In this document: positions 43,250-49,219 of the stretch, piece by piece
Numbering within the stretch: the first letter of the stretch is position 1
Layout of the letters: each line of letters opens with the position of its first letter
From: Phycisphaerales bacterium
GTDB taxonomy: Bacteria > Planctomycetota > Phycisphaerae > Phycisphaerales > UBA1924
DNA length: 49,219 bases
NCBI GenBank assembly: GCA_029260375.1
Contig: JAJDDI010000031.1
Span: 1-49,219, forward strand
Direction: 5' to 3'
Translations under genes and position numbers: made by a program
Notes under the pieces: generated by a model
The model's input: only the letters and a program-made list of their open reading frames with translations
What the model was told of the DNA's origin: nothing
The model's database searches: none

Positions 43250-44608
43250 CTAGCCCCCTGCCCGCCCGAACGCGCCCTGCACGAGTGATCGCAGCGCGAG
43301 CAGATCCTCGGGGGGGTACAGCGGGAACGGGAGGGTCCGGTCCCGCGCGATCTGGGCGTCCACCCGGGCCGGCGCCGCCCTTTCGCGGGCGGCCAGGGCC
43401 TTGGCGTCGAGCGACGTGAGCCGGTCCGCGTGTGCGCTGCGCACGCGCTCGAGCAGCGCATGAAGCTCGCGGTACATCTCGCGGGCGCGGTCGGCGGGCG
43501 CCTCGCGGATCCGTTCGACCAGCTCGCGCTTCTGATCCTCCGCCTTGCCATCACCCAGCAGCCCGGGGTTGTGCCTCGCGGACTGGGCCAGCCAGGTCAG
43601 CCGGTCGGCCTCGTCCACGGCGGTCGTATCCACCTCGCCCCCCGGGCGGAGCGTCGCGGTCACGACGGCGCTCGGCGCGTGCGGCGCCTCCCCCAGCCAC
43701 CGCTCGAACCAGAGGTCGGTGATCCGGTCGTACACGCCCCCACCCGTACCGTGGATGAACAGGTCGCACGCGGCCCGACGCACGAGCCCGGTCATCAGCA
43801 GCCCGCGGGGCGCGAGCGAGGTGATCTCGGCGCCTCGGAGTTCCGCGCCGTAGATCGGCGTGCGCTCGCTCCCCTGAATGGACCACAACGGGAGCTCGAC
43901 ACCCTTGGATACGTCGCCGGCGCGCATCGGGCGGACCCTCGCGTCGGGATGTTCGCTCACGGCGCTGTTGTACGCCTCAGCGCAGGTGTCCGGGTCGGTG
44001 CGCATGCGATCGACGATGGACGCGAACAGATCCGTCCGACTGATTGCAAGGGCGCTGACGGACTGGATGGGAGTGGCGACGGACTCGAGCAGGTCTTCGA
44101 GCGCGTTCTGGATCTGGGCGCTCAGCGAGGGCGCGCCCTGATGGCGGCGCAGCGCGTCGGCGATGGGTCGGAGCGGCGCCGGGACCGAGGCGCTGATGGT
44201 CGCGGGCGGGCGGAGCCCGAGCGGGACGCCGGGCGCCTCCGCCCGGGTCGGCGCCAGGTCGGTCTCGCCGGCCCGGCGCGCGCCGTCGTCGTCCTGCGCG
44301 GCGAACCGCAGGCGCGTCGGCTCGCCCGTGTCCAGATCGACGACCAGCCACGCGGGGTGGGCGCCGAGCGCCTCGCCCGCGGCGATCGCGCTCAGGTACT
44401 TGCTCAGGACGCCCGGGTGCCAGATCTGGGCCTGGTGCCCGCTCATGACGATCGGGCGGTCGGTCGGCAGGCCCAGCTGCTCGCGGAAGGCGGTCGCCTC
44501 AGGGCCGGTGTTGTGCGTGAGCAGAGCCGCCCACCGATCGGCGGGCGGCTCGATCGTGAGCGTGGGGGTGGGAGAGGCGGTTTGGCGCACGGGGCAGTCT
44601 AATGGCAT
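43250..44608 (-). CDS. Unknown protein, possibly a distant BshC relative
   Basis: The 452-residue product starts at ATG 44608 (GTG 44614 would add two residues). Two blocks stand out: IVMSGHQAQIWHPGVLSKYLSA near residue 55, and LLMTGLVRRAACDLFIHGTGGGVYDRITDLW near 270-300. The first resembles the GQQ.GLFGGPLYTIYKA region of BshC, the cysteine-adding enzyme of bacillithiol synthesis; the second is a pattern I associate with uncharacterised planctomycete proteins. The C-terminal ~100 residues are a predicted helix pair rich in Arg/Glu, also plausible for BshC. With bshB1 in the window this would be a useful partner, but the similarity is by eye and low. Confidence 0.6.
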   Translation of the reverse strand: MPLDCPVRQTASPTPTLTIEPPADRWAALLTHNTGPEATAFREQLGLPTDRPIVMSGHQAQIWHPGVLSKYLSAIAAGEALGAHPAWLVVDLDTGEPTRLRFAAQDDDGARRAGETDLAPTRAEAPGVPLGLRPPATISASVPAPLRPIADALRRHQGAPSLSAQIQNALEDLLESVATPIQSVSALAISRTDLFASIVDRMRTDPDTCAEAYNSAVSEHPDARVRPMRAGDVSKGVELPLWSIQGSERTPIYGAELRGAEITSLAPRGLLMTGLVRRAACDLFIHGTGGGVYDRITDLWFERWLGEAPHAPSAVVTATLRPGGEVDTTAVDEADRLTWLAQSARHNPGLLGDGKAEDQKRELVERIREAPADRAREMYRELHALLERVRSAHADRLTSLDAKALAARERAAPARVDAQIARDRTLPFPLYPPEDLLALRSLVQGAFGRAGG

Positions 44609-44614
44609 GGCCAC

Positions 44615-45376
44615 CTACTGACATCGGCACCCGGCCGACACGCCGTCGAGGGCATTGGCGGGCAGGCGATCAACGCAGCGCTCCAGCTCGCAGTGCATGA
44701 TCTGGCGGTAGTGGTTCAGGCGGACCTCGGGCACGTCCAGCCCGCCGCCGAACGAGCGGGAGGCGTCGTTGTAGATCAGGCTGACGGGGATCTCGCCGAT
44801 CCGCAGCCCCGCGGCGGCGCACTGCACCCACAGCTGCATCGGGAAGGCGTACCCGGTCTCGGTCAGGCGGATGTCAGCCAGCGACGAGACCCGGTGGGCC
44901 TTGAACCCGCAGAACCCGTCGGTGAGCGTCAGGCCCAGTCGCTCGTTGATCTCGGCGGTGATCCGGTGGTTGATCGCGCGCCGGTCCGGGGGCGGGCTGT
45001 CGCTGTCCTCGTCGAGGGTGAGGTAGCGAGAGCCCGAGATCAGGTCCAGGTCGTCGCGGGCGGCGGCCTCGAGGAAGCGGGGGATCGCCGCCGGCTCGTG
45101 CTGCTCGTCGCAGTCCATCGTGATGATCCAGTCGAACCCGCGCCCCTGCGCGAAGGCGAAGGCGTCGAGCAGGGACCGTCCGTACCCGTGGTTGATGGGG
45201 TGGCGGATGAGCTCGAAGTCGAGCGGGCGCTGGAGGTGGGTCAGCACGTCGGGCGTGTCGTCGGTGGAGCCGTCGTCCACGACGAGGATGTGCTGGGCGA
45301 AGTCACGGACGCGCTCCAGGACGCCTCGGACGTAGCCTTGCTCGTTGTAGACGGGGATCGCGACGAGTGTGCGCAT
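44615..45376 (-). CDS. Family 2 glycosyltransferase (DPM/dolichol-phosphate type)
   Basis: The 253-residue product is a GT2-fold glycosyltransferase: TLVAIPVYNEQGYVRGVL, the nucleotide-binding VVDDGSTDDT, then NHGYGRSLLDAFAFA and the DxD-like MDCDEQHEP. Later come DLISGSRYL and GFCGFKAHR. There are no TM helices, so it is a soluble or peripherally bound enzyme likely using a nucleotide sugar with a lipid or protein acceptor. ATG 45376 has an excellent Shine-Dalgarno (AGGAGGA about 9 nt before it). The Cys-containing tail GCRCQ is unusual. Its stop touches the start of the BshC-like gene, so they probably share a transcript. Confidence 0.9.
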   Translation of the reverse strand: MRTLVAIPVYNEQGYVRGVLERVRDFAQHILVVDDGSTDDTPDVLTHLQRPLDFELIRHPINHGYGRSLLDAFAFAQGRGFDWIITMDCDEQHEPAAIPRFLEAAARDDLDLISGSRYLTLDEDSDSPPPDRRAINHRITAEINERLGLTLTDGFCGFKAHRVSSLADIRLTETGYAFPMQLWVQCAAAGLRIGEIPVSLIYNDASRSFGGGLDVPEVRLNHYRQIMHCELERCVDRLPANALDGVSAGCRCQ

Positions 45377-45541
45377 CGGGCTTTCCTCCTGGGCGCCGGG
45401 CGGGATCGCCCGGACGGGGCCAAACCGGACGGTCGCGGGGACTATTCCCTGTCGGTCCCTTCGGCGTCGTGCGAAACTGTAGACCCGGCGTCAGGTGAGG
45501 TATGCGTGGCCAGGACAACGCGATTGGCGTGTGTTCGGGTC

Positions 45542-46087
45542 TCAGGCGTCGCCGGGCGCGGTCGGGGATTCCGCGTCGGTCGAGAGGGATTTGAACGCGG
45601 CGAAGCCGAAGGGTTCCTCCGGGGCGGAGCTGCCGATGGCGGCCGTCTCCGCCCGCTCCTCAAGGGTCTTGACCAGCTCCTCAGAGAGCGAGTGGAAGGC
45701 CTGGATCTCAGAGATCGGCAGCGTGTAGATCTCGCCGGAGGGCGTCCGGATCTGGTAGACGGTGCACTGCACGTCCCCCGAGAGGCTGCGCTGCTGCGCT
45801 GAGGTCGGGACGGAGCAGGCGAAGACCGGGAAGATGTCCGCGATCGGGATGCGCTGCCCGAAAGTCGTGACGATCGCCAGGCGCCCATCGAACATGTCAT
45901 CGACCGGTCCAGACGAGAAGGCGGCGCCCTTGGGTGTCGGGCTCAGGCGCCCGCCCGAGCCCGCCGCGACCGCCAGCGCTGACAGGATCTCCCGCATTAC
46001 GTTCTGCCAGAACAGGTCCCGACGCGACATCACGCGGTTGGGATCGGGGGCCTGCGAGGTCATCTGCGAGGGCGTGGGGGTTGGCAT
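45542..46087 (-). CDS. Hypothetical protein, 181 residues
   Basis: The product has no signal peptide or TM segment. After a Pro/Thr/Ser-rich N-terminus comes a helix (SRRDLFWQNVMREILSALA), then a beta-rich stretch with GRLAIVTTFGQRIPIADIFPVF and TVYQIRTPSGEIYTLPISEIQAFH, and an acidic tail. No family is recognised. It is divergent from the small gene at 46277 with 189 nt between; I see no clear promoter there. Confidence 0.6.
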   Translation of the reverse strand: MPTPTPSQMTSQAPDPNRVMSRRDLFWQNVMREILSALAVAAGSGGRLSPTPKGAAFSSGPVDDMFDGRLAIVTTFGQRIPIADIFPVFACSVPTSAQQRSLSGDVQCTVYQIRTPSGEIYTLPISEIQAFHSLSEELVKTLEERAETAAIGSSAPEEPFGFAAFKSLSTDAESPTAPGDA

Positions 46088-46276
46088 GGTCGCTCATTCC
46101 GGGGGGTAGACGGACGATGAATCTGCGGCTTCGACAGGGCAAAGTGGGGACAAAGTCGTCGGTAATCCGCGCCAGGCGGCACAGATGCTACGGCTTTCGA
46201 CCCTCTCGGGTCTGAACTGAGTACGGGACGAAGCTGGAGCGGGCGGGGGCCGATAGGGCTGATGAGGAGACCCACG

Positions 46277-46561
46277 ATGGCTGCGACCGGCAAGAGCTTC
46301 GATCAAATCAAGGCGATCCTGGGCAAGCTCGATCGCCAGGTCGACGAGGCCCGCACCAAGCGGCTGGGCATCACGCCTGCGCCCGCCGGGATGCCCGCCC
46401 CCTCGCCCACCCGTCTCGGACAGGCGCCCGAGGCGCCCCCCAGCCCGCCCTCCGAGCGCCGCTCGAAGTACGGCAGGGCCAAGCCCCTGAACCGGTCCGA
46501 GTCCAACGGCTGGTCGAGCAACAGTTCCTCCAACGGCGATCTGGACGAGACCATCGGCTGA
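46277..46561 (+). CDS. Small hypothetical protein, Pro/Ser-rich
   Basis: The 94-residue product begins at ATG 46277 with GAGGAG upstream; the ATG at 46262 is possible but lacks a site. It starts with a basic amphipathic helix (SFDQIKAILGKLDRQVDEARTKR) and continues as a disordered Pro/Ser/Asn tail (APAGMPAPSPTRL, SNGWSSNSSSNG). No family is recognised. It precedes the histidine phosphatase gene by 36 nt on the same strand. Confidence 0.55.
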   Translation: MAATGKSFDQIKAILGKLDRQVDEARTKRLGITPAPAGMPAPSPTRLGQAPEAPPSPPSERRSKYGRAKPLNRSESNGWSSNSSSNGDLDETIG

Positions 46562-46597
46562 CGATCAACCCCGGCGCGACGCGTCGGTACGACCGGC

Positions 46598-47131
46598 ATG
46601 CGACAGACACCCCTGATCCTGCTCCTCACGCTCGCCCTGGCGGGCGTGCTTTCCTTTGGGATGGCGCCCCGCGCTGAGCCGGAGCCCGTGCCCGCATCGG
46701 CGACGACGTACGTCATCGTCCGGCACGCCGAGAAGGCCGGCGACGCCGGGGCGGACCCCGCGCTCACGCCCAAGGGGCAACGCCGCTCTCAGCGGCTTGC
46801 CCTGATGCTCCGCTCCATGAAGCTCGACGCCGTGCTCTCGACGGACTACCAGCGCACACGTGAGACCGCGGCGCCCAGCGCCGCGCAGGCGGGCGTCGAG
46901 CTTGACCTGTACGACCCCCGCAAACCGGGGGAGTTGCTCACAGGACTCGCCGAGCGGTTTGAGGGCGCCAGCGTGCTGATCGTGGGGCACTCCAACACCG
47001 TGCCCGACCTGGTCCGGAGGCTCGGGGGCGAGGCGCCCTCGGGCGATCTCGCGGACGACGAGTACGACAACGTCTTCATCGTGACCGTGCTGGGCGATGG
47101 GCGGGTGCTGACGCACCGCCTGCACGGCTGA
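46598..47131 (+). CDS. Secreted histidine phosphatase (SixA/PGAM-like)
   Basis: The 177-residue product has a hydrophobic N-terminal signal or anchor (LILLLTLALAGVLSFGM) and then the histidine-phosphatase motif VRHAEK with catalytic R42-H43. Other family elements follow: LTPKGQRRSQRL, VLSTDYQRTRETA and the second catalytic His in VLIVGHSNTVPDL. The branch and substrate are unclear; the short form with RHAEK suits SixA-like phosphohistidine or small-ester phosphatases. An extracytoplasmic location is inferred from the signal. The stop abuts the convergent DUF885 gene. Confidence 0.85.
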   Translation: MRQTPLILLLTLALAGVLSFGMAPRAEPEPVPASATTYVIVRHAEKAGDAGADPALTPKGQRRSQRLALMLRSMKLDAVLSTDYQRTRETAAPSAAQAGVELDLYDPRKPGELLTGLAERFEGASVLIVGHSNTVPDLVRRLGGEAPSGDLADDEYDNVFIVTVLGDGRVLTHRLHG

Positions 47132-47132
47132 T

Positions 47133-49013
47133 CTACCTCTGCGACTCGATCCAGCGGTCGATCTTGGCCTCGAGCACGGGCAGGGGGATGGAGCCCGAGT
47201 CCAGGACCGTGTCGTGGAAGGCCCGGATGTCGAACCTCTCGCCCAGGGCGTTCTCGGCCCGGGTGCGGAGTTCCAGGATCTTGAGCTGCCCGATCTTGTA
47301 CGCCGTGGCCTGCCCGGGCCAGCCGATGTAGCGGTCGACTTCGTTCTTGACATTGGTCTCGGTCAGGGCCGCGTTGGCGAGCATGTAGTCGATCGCCTTC
47401 TGGCGTGACCAGCCCTTGGTGTGCAGGCCGGTGTCCACGACGAGGCGCATGGCGCGCCACATCTCGAAGTTCAGGCGCCCGAAGTCGTCGTAGGGGTCGG
47501 CGTAGAGCCCGCGGTCCACGGCGTCGTCGATGGTGTCCTGCCCCATTTCCAGCCCGAGGCGTTCGGCGTAGAGGCCCCAGCCCTCGCCGAAGGCGGTCGT
47601 CCAGGTCAGGCGGCGCAGGGGGTGGACCCGGTCGAGCTCCTGGGTGATCGCGATCTGGTGGTGGTGCCCGGGGACGGCCTCGTGGAGGGTGAGGGCGACG
47701 ATGTCGTACGCGGGTCTCTGGTCGAGGGCGTGGGTGTTGGCCATGAAGTAGCCGGGCACGCCGCCCTTGAGCGAGCCGGAGTAGTAGAACGCGGTGGGGG
47801 CGGCGGGGGCGGCGAAGTCCGGGATGGCGCGCACGCCGTAGGGAAGTCTCGGGAGGAGCCCGAAGAGCTTGGGCATCTCGGCGTCGATGACCTTGGAGAT
47901 CGAGCGGTAGGCGTTGAGCAGGTCCTCGGGCTGGTCGAAGTAGAAGCGTTCATCGGTGCGCAGGTACTGGACGAACGCCGCAAACACGGCGGCGTCGTCC
48001 TCCGCGGTGCTCACACCCTCGATGTTGATGGGCTGCCCGTACCAGTCGCTGCGCCGGATCACCTCCATCATCTCCGCCTTGATGCGGGCCACCTCGTCGA
48101 GCCCGATCCGGTGGACCTGGTCGGCGGTCAGGTCGAGCGTGGTGTGTTCCTTGAGCGCCAGGTCGTAGGCGCTCTCGCCGTCGATCGAGTCGCTGATCGC
48201 GGTCGTGTCGCGGCAGGCGGGCAGGTACTCGTTCTGCAGAAACAGCGCCAGCTCGAGGTACGCCGGAACGACGCGTTCGCGGATGATCGCCTGGGCTTCC
48301 TTGGCCAGCTCGCTGTTCTGATCGAGCGAGCGCATCGGCGCGTAGAACGGGCTGTTGGCCGGGTCGGTGCGGATCGAGCTGCTGGCCTGGGCCATGGCCT
48401 GCTCGATGGTGGGTTCGATGACCACCCGCGGCGGGACGCGCCCGGCCTCGAGCCCGGCGCGCATCTGATCGATCGCGTCGCCGATGGCGTTGGGGACCTG
48501 CTCCAGACGCCTGACCCAGTCCGCCCGGTGGTGGGGCCTGGTCAGCGGGACGCGGTCGCCGAGCTGGGGCAGCCAGATCTGCGGCCCGCCCATGGTGGTG
48601 ACGGGCATCTGCTCGCGGTGCAGCGGGGCAAGGCGCAGGGCCAGGTCGAGCTGGTAGACGAGCAGGTCGCGGTTGAGCGTGTCCTCGTCGCTGGCGCCCG
48701 TCAGGTCCAGTGAGCGGGCGCGCTCGAGCCAGTGGGCTTGGCGCTGGGTCCAGGCCCCGACGGCGGCGGGGGAGTTGTCCGTCAGGCGGTCGTTGTAGGT
48801 GTCGTCGCCCAGGGTGGGGCCGACGGACTCGGGGAAGCGTTCGTGCGTGGCCTCAAGGATCTCGTCCATGAGGGCGAGCAGGGCGGGGTTGGGGGCCTGG
48901 TCCTGGGGCTGGTTCCTGGCCTGGGCGAGCGTGGGCCGCGCGGGGGCCGCGGGGCTGACGCTTGTGAGCGGGAGGGCGAGGGCGAGCAGGACGATCGGGG
49001 TGAGTCGGTTCAT
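47133..49013 (-). CDS. Secreted DUF885 family protein (putative metallopeptidase)
   Basis: The 626-residue product has a signal peptide (MNRLTPIVLLALALPLTSVSPAAPA) and the DUF885 pattern: ALTLHEAVPGHHHQIAITQE with the HE..PGHH metal-site motif, then FGEGWGLYAERLGLEMG and MWRAMRLVVDTGLH. DUF885 proteins are thought to be zinc-dependent peptidases related to thermolysin-like folds; activity is not shown for most. The N-terminal half is helical with repeated Arg/Glu. ATG 49013 is the start. It lies just before tRNA-Gln, which is on the other strand. Confidence 0.9.
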   Translation of the reverse strand: MNRLTPIVLLALALPLTSVSPAAPARPTLAQARNQPQDQAPNPALLALMDEILEATHERFPESVGPTLGDDTYNDRLTDNSPAAVGAWTQRQAHWLERARSLDLTGASDEDTLNRDLLVYQLDLALRLAPLHREQMPVTTMGGPQIWLPQLGDRVPLTRPHHRADWVRRLEQVPNAIGDAIDQMRAGLEAGRVPPRVVIEPTIEQAMAQASSSIRTDPANSPFYAPMRSLDQNSELAKEAQAIIRERVVPAYLELALFLQNEYLPACRDTTAISDSIDGESAYDLALKEHTTLDLTADQVHRIGLDEVARIKAEMMEVIRRSDWYGQPINIEGVSTAEDDAAVFAAFVQYLRTDERFYFDQPEDLLNAYRSISKVIDAEMPKLFGLLPRLPYGVRAIPDFAAPAAPTAFYYSGSLKGGVPGYFMANTHALDQRPAYDIVALTLHEAVPGHHHQIAITQELDRVHPLRRLTWTTAFGEGWGLYAERLGLEMGQDTIDDAVDRGLYADPYDDFGRLNFEMWRAMRLVVDTGLHTKGWSRQKAIDYMLANAALTETNVKNEVDRYIGWPGQATAYKIGQLKILELRTRAENALGERFDIRAFHDTVLDSGSIPLPVLEAKIDRWIESQR

Positions 49014-49119
49014 GACCCAAGCGTACCGCTGAGAGGTCGCGGGCGATTCAGGCTGCGGGGGTGGACCGGGCGGGCGGACGGCTTGCTCTCGCGGGGCGTG
49101 GGGGTAGGATTGGGGCGTC

Positions 49120-49191
49120 TGGGGATTGGTGTAATCGGTAGCACGAGGGATTCTGATTCCCTTAGTCTGAGTTCGAGTCTCAGATCCCCAA
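49120..49191 (+). tRNA. tRNA-Gln (anticodon CUG)
   Basis: The acceptor stem TGGGGAT (49120-49126) pairs with ATCCCCA (49184-49190), followed by discriminator A at 49191. The anticodon stem AGGGA/TCCCT encloses TTCTGAT, giving anticodon CTG, which reads CAG (glutamine). The T stem CTGAG/CTCAG encloses TTCGAGT. The weak U1-A72 pair is a normal tRNA-Gln identity feature. The 3' CCA is not encoded. Confidence 0.97.
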
Positions 49192-49196
49192 CTTCG

Positions 49197-49219
49197 AGCC
49201 CCGCGATGGCGGGGCTTGT
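49197..49219 (+). terminator. Hairpin after tRNA-Gln, partly outside the window
   Basis: AGCCCCGC (49197-49204), loop GATG, GCGGGGCT (49209-49216) is a perfect 8-bp stem five bases past the tRNA. The last bases of the window are TGT, so a T run may continue beyond the edge. It is most simply the tRNA terminator. Confidence 0.7.

Overview
The window is high-GC bacterial chromosome, densely coded on both strands with many long antisense shadow ORFs. Two secreted proteins end in the GC-type dockerin-like tail (an N-terminal CxAD block, two 'DVLAFL.AF' repeats and a terminal GCP). Together with the VCBS protein, the porins and the general codon style, this points to Planctomycetota, most likely class Phycisphaerae (Phycisphaerales). 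That placement is an inference; there is no rRNA or marker phylogeny here. No phage, IS element or CRISPR array is visible, so this looks like ordinary core chromosome with a few odd spots.

Layout. 1-5029: a truncated secreted VCBS-repeat protein, a PLP decarboxylase coupled to a lipoprotein, a LuxR-type regulator and an unknown protein. 5098-12961: rsmD, a UvrD-type helicase fused to a RecB-like nuclease, a large secreted M16-like protein that has lost its zinc motif, and an isolated atpG. 13079-14045: a compact three-gene operon (XRE regulator, four-TM protein, two-TM protein) behind a promoter that carries two tandem palindromic operators. 14046-18930: a PhnP-like hydrolase and two dockerin-tailed secreted proteins, one of them a trypsin-like protease. 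19117-25207: gpsA, a P1B-type metal ATPase, mgtE, the remnants of a zinc-ribbon gene and of a Gfo/Idh/MocA gene, and a pseudopilin. 25192-30325: an SDR/DUF2867 protein coupled to bshB1, a lipoprotein, a dihydrouridine synthase gene containing two palindromic repeat insertions, a DinB-like protein and a small TM protein.

30336-34268 is a phoH / 7TM-HD phosphohydrolase / dtd operon. 34793-40359 looks like a phosphate-response block: a PhoR-like kinase, a PhoB-like regulator, and divergently two tandem OprP-like porins, the first behind a consensus promoter and a strongly structured ~300-nt leader. 40363-49219 holds argS, an orphan periplasmic binding protein, a possible BshC relative, a GT2 glycosyltransferase, small unknown proteins, a secreted histidine phosphatase, a DUF885 protein and tRNA-Gln(CUG).

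The most unusual signals are: (1) palindromic repeats inserted in frame in dus, one of them with a second copy in a nearby intergenic gap; (2) the tandem-operator XRE/membrane-protein operon; (3) the structured leader of the first porin; (4) the M16 protein without HxxEH; and (5) the P1B ATPase with CPT where CPC is usual. No search or alignment could be run. Family calls come from reading motifs.
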